Assembly (NCBI RefSeq): GCF_009017415.1
Contig: NC_092407.1
Span: 3,596,001 to 3,660,000, forward strand
Length of the DNA: 64,000 nt
Reading direction: 5' to 3'
DNA from: Aspergillus flavus
Taxonomy: Eukaryota; Ascomycota; Eurotiomycetes; Eurotiales; Aspergillaceae
Of the stretch, positions 54,849 through 64,000 are shown piece by piece. The translations under genes and the position numbers were made by a program. The notes beneath the pieces are model-generated. The model saw nothing but the letters and a program-made list of their open reading frames with translations, was not told where the DNA came from and did no database searches. Every line of letters begins with the position of its first letter. The stretch's first letter is position 1.

Positions 54849-57623
54849 TCAGGAAAGCGAGGATAGCTGGGAAGCCTGTGTCGGCCCAGAGACATCCTTC
54901 ATCGGGACATCCGAGGACTTAGTACTTCCGCCTTCTCCGATGGCCCGGGGTTGTGCATGTTCGTTGTTACCAACTGTGGATAACTCGCGGTTCATGTGGG
55001 GTTGCGTTGTGGGTGATTTGGGCGGAGGCATCGGAGTGGCCTGAGTTTGGGACTTTTCGGAGGTGGGAGTAGTGAGAGTGCCTCTCCGGATAAGATAGTC
55101 CCCCAAGCTAAGCTTTTTCTTCACCGGGCTAGGTGCAGTCACGCTAGACCCGGGGATTGCTGTGTCTGAGGTAGATGGTGACGATATCACAGCTGGTGCA
55201 CCGGACCCTGGACTGTTGGCAGGAGGTAGTGAAGGAATAGTAGCAGGAAGTGAAACGCGAAGATCAACACGATGACTGTTTCCTTTGCCTCCCGGTATTC
55301 GCGAGTTATGAGCAGCAGTGGATGGCCACGGTGGTGGCAGTGGAGGTTTAATAGAACTTCGTCCTGATAATGGCGAGGTTTCTTGTTGCCATCCTGGAGT
55401 ACCCATTGGGGACACGGCATCCTTCATTTCCATGTCATCCCGGTCACCCGTCACGCTCGGTGTGGTAACTGTGAGTGGCCCTGCGCGTGGACTTGACACA
55501 GGGGACATCAGATGTGTGGCATGCTTGGACTGCGATGAGGGCGACACGAAGAATTGTTGACTGGATTTTTCCAGTCGTATACGGTCCGCATAGCATCGCT
55601 TCAGCAGCCGCTGGGTGAATGGGACGAAATTGGGTCGACGAGATGGAGTAGTGGACGGTGAGGGGCTATCACAAACATCGAGTTCCGTCTGCGTTGCTGA
55701 GTCAACGTACTGAGGACGCCCAAGCCGAGACCGCAGCGAAGGGGTCCCATGATTCGATGCCTTTCGCGGAGAGCCATGGCGTCCTCCAGGTAAAGATCCC
55801 GGGGAAATGGCTGATGTAGGCGAGTGAGACTGGCGATCACGACCGCTTAGATGTGTGAAGTAGCTTGCCTGAGCCGACGCACTCCCGATGACCGGTGTCG
55901 TCTGCGTGGACTGGCCGCTGGCTCGCTTCTTTCTTCGGTGCGAAGCTTGTTGGTCCTGTTCCAATTGCTGGAATTTCTTCTCCACTGCAGCGATTTTCCG
56001 TTTATCTCGAGCTGAGAGCTCGGCTTCGCCGAATACGACCCCTTCAGTAGAGGTTTGCAATGTAGGCGTGAGATCGCGACTACGGGTCTGGCCTCGTGCA
56101 GAGCCTGACGTGGAAAGTGTATCCGTTTGATCGTCCTCTTCCAAGTTTTTAGTAGCCTCACTGCCAGCACGGCTATTGGACGCCGGGGGTGAGATGTTCG
56201 ATTTGCTTTTGGTTTTCTTCCGCTTTGAACTCGTTTGCTTCGAGTTGGTATCCAATGCTTTCGGATGTCGACGACGATCTACATTAGCCAACAGGCAATT
56301 GGGTGGAGCGACGCAGGCACAGCCGCCAAAGTGAGATAGCACATTGCTGATGCACATAGCTGCCACATCCTGTGCGTTGTCACTGAACTCCTGCTTGACA
56401 ACACCATTGGTCGATTCGAACAGTTGTGGGTCTAGATACCACATGGCGGTAATCTCTGAATCGGCCGCTATGTCTTCTTTAGCAACAAAGCAAAAGTGGT
56501 ACTCCACTTCATTGGTGATGAAGGTTCTGATGGTGACATTGGGACGACAGGACCGTCGCGCATAGCGGAGTATGTTTCCCTCATGGCGACTATCGATATA
56601 CAGAGGCAGTTGAGGGTGGAAGAAAACGAAAGGTTCTGGATGACGAAGCTCTTGCCAGCGGTTACTGGCTTCAACGCAGTATTTCCAGAGCGGTCCAATT
56701 TTGCCAGTGATCTCTCCTACAATTTCGTCCTTTCTGACGGGATCCCGTGTCTTGAGGATCTTCCAGGTTGGGTGAATCCCGTCAATGTCAACGTTCGCAT
56801 CTCTGATGGTCTCTGTTGCGAGAGATGGCCAATGGGACCTGTCCAGCGCCCCGCCCGACCAGGTGAAAACATCCTGCGCAGAGCGCCCATTAGAAGCGCG
56901 AGCAAGTGCGCCCGGCTCGTTTACCCATGTCGCTAAATGCGTGGCAAGTTCAAGATTAACAAACAGATTACTATCTGTGTCGACATGATGGTTGTCTTGG
57001 TCATAGAGATGGAGAAATTCATTCGAATATAGGGGAATAGAAGGGCCTGATGGTTTCGTGGGACTCATTGATGTCGTGGTACGTTTACGCGAATCGGGAG
57101 GAAGAGAGGGCACGCCCGCCAAGGAGCCGACAGACCCAGAGGCACGATGATTGGTTTTAGCCTTCTTCGCCGGAGGCTGGTCGCGAGTGCTGGACTCGGA
57201 TCGATTGTGGGTGCCGTTTACTTGTTCTCCATCTTTAGTCTTTTTCTTCTGACTCTTTGTCCCTGATCGTTTAGCTTTCCGGTCACCGCCATCGCTCTGT
57301 TCCCTGAGGCGTCTCTGCCGCTCAGTTGCACGCCTGCCATCCAAGGGGCGGGGCTCACAATCGACGCAATTGTGGACCTCTGGTACGTCCCGACCATGAT
57401 AGTAGCACTCAATATGTTGCCACGTCTCGCACCCTTCGCAGAAGACCGTGTTCCCATCGTCATCTTCGAATGCACAGATGCATTTGATGGTATACGGTTC
57501 CTCTTCTTCAGGGGCAGCGGAGTCGGAAACGGCGCCGTTGACGGCAGGCGAATTCAGAGAGACGGTGACCGGATAAGGCTCCGTGGCTGGATGCGTGATG
57601 ACGACAGGGGAGGTATCTGTCAT
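54849..57623 (-). CDS. set3: Set3-type protein with PHD finger and SET domain
   Basis: Single-exon 924-aa nuclear protein resembling yeast Set3 and animal MLL5/UpSET. In yeast, Set3 is the scaffold of a histone deacetylase complex recruited by its PHD finger to methylated H3K4. The PHD finger spans about residues 48-89 (CICAFEDDDGNTVFCEGC, then CETWQHIECYYHGRD and CVDCEP). A basic Lys/Arg stretch with nuclear-localisation character follows. The SET domain lies at roughly 200-420 and includes ILKTRDPVRKDEIVGEITGK and LYIDSRHEGNILRYARRSCR. The canonical SET motif NHSCxPN reads RRSCRPN here, so the methyltransferase site looks degenerate, as usual in this subfamily. A long Ser/Pro/Thr-rich tail with repeated SPT/TP sites fills the C-terminal half. 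Confidence 0.88.
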   Translation of the reverse strand: MTDTSPVVITHPATEPYPVTVSLNSPAVNGAVSDSAAPEEEEPYTIKCICAFEDDDGNTVFCEGCETWQHIECYYHGRDVPEVHNCVDCEPRPLDGRRATERQRRLREQSDGGDRKAKRSGTKSQKKKTKDGEQVNGTHNRSESSTRDQPPAKKAKTNHRASGSVGSLAGVPSLPPDSRKRTTTSMSPTKPSGPSIPLYSNEFLHLYDQDNHHVDTDSNLFVNLELATHLATWVNEPGALARASNGRSAQDVFTWSGGALDRSHWPSLATETIRDANVDIDGIHPTWKILKTRDPVRKDEIVGEITGKIGPLWKYCVEASNRWQELRHPEPFVFFHPQLPLYIDSRHEGNILRYARRSCRPNVTIRTFITNEVEYHFCFVAKEDIAADSEITAMWYLDPQLFESTNGVVKQEFSDNAQDVAAMCISNVLSHFGGCACVAPPNCLLANVDRRRHPKALDTNSKQTSSKRKKTKSKSNISPPASNSRAGSEATKNLEEDDQTDTLSTSGSARGQTRSRDLTPTLQTSTEGVVFGEAELSARDKRKIAAVEKKFQQLEQDQQASHRRKKRASGQSTQTTPVIGSASAQASYFTHLSGRDRQSHSPTSAISPGSLPGGRHGSPRKASNHGTPSLRSRLGRPQYVDSATQTELDVCDSPSPSTTPSRRPNFVPFTQRLLKRCYADRIRLEKSSQQFFVSPSSQSKHATHLMSPVSSPRAGPLTVTTPSVTGDRDDMEMKDAVSPMGTPGWQQETSPLSGRSSIKPPLPPPWPSTAAHNSRIPGGKGNSHRVDLRVSLPATIPSLPPANSPGSGAPAVISSPSTSDTAIPGSSVTAPSPVKKKLSLGDYLIRRGTLTTPTSEKSQTQATPMPPPKSPTTQPHMNRELSTVGNNEHAQPRAIGEGGSTKSSDVPMKDVSGPTQASQLSSLS

Positions 57624-60600
57624 AATCTGACAGGATACCTCCTCTCAGGCTAAACAGTGCACGCGCAATGGGTTTCAATTGGAAGAGAGGCTCACGGATA
57701 AACCGTCAAAGCCCAGCACGCATGTCACTTATTGCCAAACCGACAATTGCCTCCTTATATAGCTCGTTATGGTCAGCGCTGATACAGTAAAGAAGCTGAA
57801 AATCCGCCGAGAAAACCGTCAATCCAGGAGAGCAAGAGCAAGAAAGGTTCGATATTGTTTGACAGGAACAAGTCAGGTGAGCCCAAGTGTACCGTGGGAA
57901 TGCAGGCTGGTACAGTCGCTCGGCAGTTGCCAAGATACGTCGCTGGATAAGACAAGACTGTTCGAGAGGTGCAAAAGGGGTGAACGGTTATCGAGGTCTT
58001 AGTGGAGTCGTCGATCTCGTTGGCGCGTGCGACCGTGAGAGAGTAGATATGTATCGAGAATCGGAAACCGATGGATGTAAAGAGACGGTCGGGCCACGAA
58101 TCGCATGGAGAGGGATGATGGCGACAGGTAGGTGAGATGAGGCCAGAAATAGTGAGGAGATTGCACCTATGAAGAAGGATGAAGTCAAGGGAGGGAAAGG
58201 ATTAGGTAAACGTGGCAAGAGAACGTAGGAGCAATGAAAGAAGCAAAGGAAAATGGAAATGGGAGGATAGACGAGTGAAAGACGAACGAAGGAGAGTAAA
58301 GGTTGAGAACAAGAGGGAGAGGGAGAAGAAGGAAGAGAGGGAGGGAGAGTCGTGAGAGAGAGGCTAAAGCCACGGATGGGCCATTCAAGCGGCGCGTCCC
58401 AAGACCCAAAGTAAAAGAGGAAAAGCGTGGAATAATTTTTCCCTCCCGCTCTCGCTCGGCGGGAAAGCAGTTGCTGATCCTGGGGATTAATTTTCTTTAT
58501 TTTCTCGCCTTGGGCGGAATCCGTAGATAGAAGAAGAGCATAATTAATAAGGAAAACGAGAGGGGGGTGTGGGAAGTAGGGAAAGCGATCGGACGAGCGC
58601 GAGAGAACCTGCCCGTCCGAAGAACGAATTGCGAGCCAGATCGTAAGGGAGGGGGGGAAGTGCGAAAGGACCAGGAGAACAAAAGGAAAGGTGGCTTTCG
58701 AGGTCGGCCGGAAACGAACCCACGCCGACCTTTGGGTCGAGGGCGTAGGACCCGGACTGCGGGACGGCCTGAGAAGTCAGGCCTCTCCAGCCAACTGTGC
58801 TGCCTGGGGAATTGACAGTCGGGCGGCATCCCCGCCTATCCATTTTCGGCAGGGAGGGTTGTTCTCGGTCCCAGAAGGGAAAGGTAAGTGCCAAGACCCA
58901 ATTCAGGCATAGTGGGGAAAACGCAAGAGAGCGACAAGTATGAAGATCCAAGGCAGCAAGGCTGACTGACAGGCTGAGAACGTAGTGATCATAACTGTTG
59001 TGTGTTGATTCCAAGTTCGGGGATAGGAAGAGCAAAAATAATGGCAAGAAATAAATGTAAAAGTCATAGAACACAGAATAGGAAAAAGAAGAAAAAAAAA
59101 AGTAATACTTAACCTTTGTAGGGAAAGATTGGGCAAAGACATTTTCCCGTCGGAGGTCAGTACTGCCAGCACATATCATATATGCCTTACAACAAACATC
59201 ATGGATCTGCTTGCCAGAAGCGGCAAATATGAAAATGAAAAGGAACAGACAGCTTTGGATGCATGGAATGCAGGGTTAGTGACAGACACGGTTAGCACCA
59301 GAGCAAAGTCAAGTATGAGCAAAATGTTAGAGGATCTCGCCAGTTCAATGTTGTAGTAGGCTAGACCAACACTTGCGGCAATTTAGTAGGTAGCCCCAAT
59401 GCTTCTTATAGTAGAGCCACACGCACACAGGGGGTTGCGGCAAATCTAATTTCGTAAGTTGGAGAGCGATGGAAATAAGAAAGGGGTGAAAGCGAAAGAA
59501 GACAAATGGAAAAGGGAGAAAAATATTAAAATAAACGGGCAACATTCAGGGAGAGGTTCATCCGGTCTAGTTTAGCCACACTGGTGTGAAAAGTGAAGGA
59601 GGACGGAACTGGATGATTGAGGTATAGTCAGGGTCCTCATTTTCTCATGGGATGAGTAGAAAAACCCAAGGACTAGCCATCCAAGAAAAATATTCGGATT
59701 TATACGTAGTTGAAAACAAGTGGAAATAGCAGGTGATCCGTGGTTGTGATAAGTAAGACCAAATGAGAGGATGATAGTCATTCTCGTAGGGGTCGATGGT
59801 GGATCACCATGAGTTTAGTAGCGGTTATGGGATGTTGTGAGAAAGAGGGGGTACGGGAGAGAATGGCCGAAAGGCGAGTCATCTGGACCATGTGTCGGGA
59901 TCGCGTAAAGGATAACATGATCTGATCAGGACACTGCGACAGTATGTCAAGCCCAGGGGGTTCACAGAGGAAAGAAGAGAGAAACAGAGGGGTAGACGGA
60001 GCCCTTATAATTAGGTAGAACTAACTACGGAATTTTGTCAGGAAAAAATGGTCAACCCGAAGCGGATGAGGATGAAAAGAGCAAAGGGGAAACATTGATC
60101 ATAACCCGAACAATCCTCGAGAGGGAAAAGAGAAGGAAAAAGAAAAAAAAATAGAAATGGCCTTCCTCTAGTGGACGGGAGTAGGAGTAAGTGGCCTTTT
60201 TAGCGCCCTGAATTAATCATGTTAGGAGGGCTGCCAACTCTGTCGGTGGCAAAGACGAGGCCCGTGGAGTGCCTCGGTGCCTGGGAAGTCAATGGTCCCC
60301 AATCCTCAGGCACCATGGAGAGACTACAGGGTACTAGATCGTTCAAGGGGCACGCCTTCTTGCAAAACCAAGGAAACTTGCTTGCTATTAATCCCGTCCC
60401 AACCTACAATATTAGTATAGTTGTTATTGCCAATACAAATTCGTTCTTTGCTCAGAGGAAAATCATGCGGAGCCAACTGATACATTAATAGTACTCCGTT
60501 AACCATTTCAACTTGATCAGGGCTTAGGTCATAGGAATCACCCTAGCAATAATAATAACAATAATAACAATAATAACAATAATTGAATAATTATAGTGCC

Positions 60601-60715
60601 AAGTTCGCCCAAAATTGACCCTTACACTGTTTTTTTATTACCAGGTCTAGGTGTCCGGGCTTCTAGTTTAAGCGCGGGAACAAGACAAATCCGGATTCCC
60701 TTGCCACTAACTCCA
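57624..60715. other. 3.1-kb intergenic region upstream of set3
   Basis: Gene-free stretch between the minus-strand permease stop and the minus-strand set3 start. On the minus strand, 58200-58870 is pyrimidine-rich, which may mark a long set3 leader or promoter. A 212-codon open frame at 58544-59179 (minus) is low in complexity, starts at a non-ATG codon and matches no family. A 9-bp AAT/AAC tandem repeat lies at 60548-60584. Confidence 0.5.
60548..60584. repeat. AATAATAAC 9-bp tandem repeat
   Basis: About four copies of the 9-mer AATAATAAC (AAT repeat with periodic AAC) near the permease 3' end. Confidence 0.85.
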
Positions 60716-62350
60716 TCAACCTTGGGGTCTTGCGGTGCACTTCTCAAGCATATCACCACATCCTTGCTTTCGGAGCTCCTCGGATTGGAGACGTCGCTGT
60801 GTAACGATGGACTTCATCAGGTGCCCAAAGTAGAGTAGAAGAAAAATAGACACGGCAATATACGCAGGAATGGAGTTTCTCGCAACTATCCATGATGGGG
60901 CTGCTAGAAGTAGGGCGTTGGCCAGGGGCAGAAATGTACAGGCTGCGATACCGAAGTATGCACCGTATGGTTGGATACGTGTCTGGTTGGCTGGTGTGAA
61001 TCCTTGTAGTGCGGTTGTCCGTCGGAACTGGAAATAGATAACACACGAGAACAACCATGAGATATAACCGGACGTGGTGATGAAATACATGAGCAGATTA
61101 AAGACGACTGATGCAGACATCGCCAAGGATAGATACGCAAATCCAGAGAACAGTGCTGATATAATGACAGAGATATAAGGCACACCGTAGTCATTGCGTA
61201 CCTTGAACAACTCGGGGCCGTGTCCAGTCTCGGCCAGGGAGCACAAGGTACGAGACGAGATATAGAGAAATGATCGTCCAGAAGCCACAGATGAGAGGAA
61301 TATGAGAGCTGTTGCAACGGTTGGTAGAATAGGAATTCCAGATCTTCTGATCCCCACAATGTAGGGTGATAATCCAGCACCGATGCCATGATTCGTCAAA
61401 AGAGGCTCGTCCGATGGGCTAGACACAGTGATGGCTAGAGAACTCAAGATATAGAGTGCGAAAAGATGGAAGCAATCAATACGAGTCATGTCCAAAGCAT
61501 TTCGGACCGACTCTGAATCTACTTGCTCCGCTCGCTGAACGATCAACTCAGGGCTGAAGATAAAGGATATAGTGCTGCATAGGATACACTGCACTAGCCC
61601 TAGAAGCCGGCCCAAATGACCGTCAGTGAGATATTCGTTCATAGCACCGGGTTCGTGCCAGTATCGAAAGCCCCGCGCAGCAGATTCGGGGACCCCCCGA
61701 ACAGCGAGATAACCAGAAATGATGATTAGGCCGATGGTTGTGACAAGTTTCAAAGCTGTGAATGCGGCCTCTGATCTTTTAAACGCTTTTTCTGGCAACA
61801 TGTTGAAGAAAAACACCACGGCAGTGACAATGCTGATCCGTATCGCAAGCCTAGCTCCGGGATTCCAAAGTCCAAGGTTGACCATTGCATTGGTGATTTC
61901 AAAGGGGACTAACGCAGCTATGGAAAACCAGCGTAGATATCCGAGGGAGAATCCTAAATGGGACGAAGCATAACGATAAGTGTGATTGACCATCGTGCCA
62001 GTTTGGGAGGGTAGGTGAGCCGCGATCTCTGCGACAGCCGTAGATACACAGTATACCAATACGGATATGAATATGTAGGAGCCGAGCAATGAGGCTGGGC
62101 CACCGGCAGCTAAAGCTTGACCAGAACCGATAAACAACCCGGTTCCAAGTGTAGGTCCTATAGCCATTGTGCAATCAGAAGTAAAAATGGTATATGACGG
62201 GGTTCTGTCACTGAACCGTGCATTGGGTCTCAAAGCATCGACACAGTACAGAATTCTTCGAACACACTCGAATGGTGCTAATGGAATGTGTGCGGTGCAA
62301 ATGGATTTGAAGGTTGCTACTTCCTCCGTCGAGTCTATCGATAGCACCAT
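60716..62350 (-). CDS. Amino-acid permease (APC superfamily, fungal AAT type)
   Basis: Predicted 12-TM plasma-membrane amino-acid transporter; substrate unknown. The open frame is intronless, and from the first ATG it is 545 codons (544 aa). The permease fold begins near plus-strand position 62167 with MAIGPTLGTGLFIGSGQAL, the unwound TM1 motif of the family. LPSQTGTMVNHTYRYASSHL and GYLRWFSIAALVPFEITNAM follow, then SPELIVQRAEQVDSES, SVASGRSFLYISSRTLCSLA and NDYGVPYISVIISALFSGFA, all AAT landmarks. The ~60 residues before TM1 (MVLSIDSTEEVATF...) do not look like the usual polar N-terminus, and the frame stays open a further 42 codons upstream without an ATG. The true start could be the ATG at 62167 (483 aa), or an upstream exon could be missing. 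Confidence 0.8.
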   Translation of the reverse strand: MVLSIDSTEEVATFKSICTAHIPLAPFECVRRILYCVDALRPNARFSDRTPSYTIFTSDCTMAIGPTLGTGLFIGSGQALAAGGPASLLGSYIFISVLVYCVSTAVAEIAAHLPSQTGTMVNHTYRYASSHLGFSLGYLRWFSIAALVPFEITNAMVNLGLWNPGARLAIRISIVTAVVFFFNMLPEKAFKRSEAAFTALKLVTTIGLIIISGYLAVRGVPESAARGFRYWHEPGAMNEYLTDGHLGRLLGLVQCILCSTISFIFSPELIVQRAEQVDSESVRNALDMTRIDCFHLFALYILSSLAITVSSPSDEPLLTNHGIGAGLSPYIVGIRRSGIPILPTVATALIFLSSVASGRSFLYISSRTLCSLAETGHGPELFKVRNDYGVPYISVIISALFSGFAYLSLAMSASVVFNLLMYFITTSGYISWLFSCVIYFQFRRTTALQGFTPANQTRIQPYGAYFGIAACTFLPLANALLLAAPSWIVARNSIPAYIAVSIFLLLYFGHLMKSIVTQRRLQSEELRKQGCGDMLEKCTARPQG

Positions 62351-62705
62351 GGGGTGGGGGGCGCATGTCGTTTCGCCCAAGGAAGGAACCGTGGCCAGCG
62401 CCGTGGCAATCAGGGGGAAAGCCCACAAGAGAAAGGACAAATAAATTAAGGGCAACTCGATTAAACGTATAATCAACTGTGCGAGACAAACAACCGAGCC
62501 TGCCTACCCAATAATATAAGCCAGGGATGTATGGGTATCATTGTCTAGTAAACACAATAATAGGATGCTAGATCGTATAAAATCAAGGAGTAACCATGTC
62601 CGTCTTGAAGTAACCATAGTCTTTCACGGATATCGCGAAAGAGAAGATAACAAGGCATTGCATCATGCGAGGACGGAAAGCATTGTCGTGACGAAAGCAT
62701 GTCCA
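62351..62705. promoter_or_regulatory. Intergenic region: permease upstream sequence and seh1 3' flank
   Basis: 355 nt between two minus-strand genes. The part up to 62476 remains in open frame with the permease but has no ATG. Confidence 0.4.
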
Positions 62706-63966
62706 TCAAGAGGTCATATCAGCTTCGGCGTATTCCAGCCATTCGTCTGATAGGGATCTCTTCCAGAATCGTACAGTTCCATCGTCACCGGAGGAAATGA
62801 GACAATCACCTGTGCGCGTTTAGCATATGTTTGGATAGAGGCGGGCAACCCAACAGGGTATTACTGACCAGCGTACGAAAAGCCCACCTGCCACACGTCT
62901 AGATGTTTGCTGTCGATACACGCTACTTCCTTATAAGTATGTTTGAATTGGGCATCTCCTGTTGCCGAGCGACTGGCCATAGACATTGGAGCGCGACTCG
63001 CAAGGGCGGAACCTATACCCGATTGCGTTGTTGCACGGGTCGAAGATTGTGTGGATGGCCGGGATTGCTCGCCGTTCGAACCGTGAGGCTCATTGTCCGC
63101 GGCGGATGTGTAAATCTCGAAAATTCGGATGAATCCGTCCTTACAACCACTAGCAATAAGATCATAGCCGCGAACGGAGCCATTGGCCCAAGAGATATCT
63201 CTCACAAGACCCCCATGGCTCGACAGCTCAATTGCGTGATAGAAACGCCGACTGGCATCGGTGCGATATACTTTCACACTGTCCATAGCTGCCACTACGA
63301 GTGAGAGACTTTTACGATCCGAAGATGGTAAAACTGAGTGGGTGATATCGGTGGGGTCGTGGTGAAATTGCACCTTGAAACTTGTTTCCTCTCCTCTTTG
63401 GGGTGCAGTGCAAACACGAAATTGATCGAGAGGCTGCCAGTCCGCGAGTGTATCTGGACTTACGGGTTCCATGACCATCAGGAACCCATCTCGTGTGATG
63501 ACAGCAAGCCATGACTCAAGGTCAATGTTGCGGAAGTCAATTGAGACGAACGGATGCCGGTATGGTGCCGTCATGCGAAAGATAGACCGGAAGCGTCGGC
63601 CAGAGTTAGGAGGTTGGGTGACATCTTCTTGCCATATCTTGCACTTCATGTCTTCACCAACACTACCAATATGTTGGCCCGTAAAGGGGCCATTCCAGCT
63701 TGCCTAGGAAACCAGTTAATATGCATTTGACACAATACGGACTACAAGGTGAACTGAATACGAGGAAATGCGATCTTGCTTACATCGCGGATCTCAGCAT
63801 CATGTGCACGCCAGGTGTCTGTTAATTGCCATTCACCATCTTTCTGATCCCACACTTTCATACGATGATCAGAAGAGGCCGTAACAATGCGATTGCCATA
63901 AAAATTGAATTTAGTGACAGTTATCAAGTCACGATGACCAGCGTCGAAATCGGCGAATCCAGACAT
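62706..63966 (-). CDS. seh1: Seh1, WD40 nucleoporin / SEA complex subunit
   Basis: Beta-propeller protein that sits in the Nup84 (Y) complex of the nuclear pore and, in yeast, also in the SEA complex controlling TORC1. Three exons (63966-63784, 63703-62869, 62809-62706) with 80- and 59-nt introns give 374 codons (373 aa). The WD40 repeats start at once: FADFDAGHRDLITVTKFNFY, then RIVTASSDHRMKVWDQKDG, then IGSVGEDMKCKIWQED across the first splice, and so on to SGDDGTVRFWKRS in the last exon. The HRDLITVTKFNFYG start and the LSSHGGLVRDISWANGS block point to Seh1 rather than Sec13. A Ser/Arg/Thr-rich loop (about residues 265-320) interrupts a late blade. The start codon lies only 34 nt from the window end, so its promoter is outside. 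Confidence 0.93.
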
Positions 63967-64000
63967 CTCGGACCGGGTTCAGGATCACCAATCAGAATTT

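Noticed and set aside
58544..59179. 212-codon minus-strand open frame upstream of set3
   Set aside because: Phe/Ser/Leu/Pro-rich translation of a pyrimidine-rich region; non-ATG start; no domain.
1..64000. CRISPR arrays, phage genes, insertion sequences or bacterial operons
   Set aside because: Spliceosomal introns and eukaryotic gene families throughout; no regularly spaced direct repeats.

Overview
The window is nuclear DNA of a filamentous ascomycete, most likely order Eurotiales (Aspergillus/Penicillium type). The signs are compact genes with many short introns (mostly 50-90 nt, GT...AG), a tRNA with a short anticodon-loop intron, CT-rich leaders, and a complete flbA developmental regulator whose 719 codons and DEP-DEP-RGS layout fit the Aspergillus protein. 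I see no bacterial, phage, plasmid, CRISPR or intact transposon sequence. Exon models were built by hand. Every multi-exon model below sums to a whole number of codons, but none is confirmed by transcripts.

Layout. 1-8.7 kb: paf1, arp8 (minus), arl1 (plus), psf2 (minus). 8.7-18 kb: alg10, an intron-bearing tRNA-Thr, a 2.1 kb non-coding stretch, tdp1, an acyl-CoA-binding protein and a CHIP-like TPR/U-box ubiquitin ligase. 18.4-24.6 kb: an RpiB-family isomerase and a triose-phosphate-isomerase paralogue, head to head across a 2.9 kb intergenic region, then mitochondrial dihydroorotate dehydrogenase. 25.6-36.6 kb: not2, mitochondrial ribosomal protein uL29m, Rab GDI, a hotdog-fold thioesterase and orc4. 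36.6-46.6 kb: about 10 kb with no gene I can support, rich in homopolymer tracts, ending in a 606-nt ATG-free pyrimidine-rich leader just before flbA. 46.6-64 kb: flbA, cdc73, a monocarboxylate-type MFS transporter, a Set3-type PHD/SET protein, an amino-acid permease and seh1.

How the genes relate. Most are core housekeeping genes: transcription elongation (Paf1 and Cdc73 belong to the same complex), chromatin (Arp8, Set3), mRNA decay (Not2), replication and repair (Psf2, Orc4, Tdp1), membrane traffic (Arl1, GDI), glycosylation (Alg10), pyrimidine synthesis and nuclear pores. Their proximity is probably chance. The most system-like element is the divergent RpiB/TIM-paralogue pair. It matches the two tetrulose-phosphate isomerases of erythritol catabolism (bacterial EryI/EryH, Yarrowia EYI2/EYI1), so a two-gene erythritol/erythrulose module is a reasonable hypothesis. 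The second region of interest is the gene-free 10 kb upstream of flbA.
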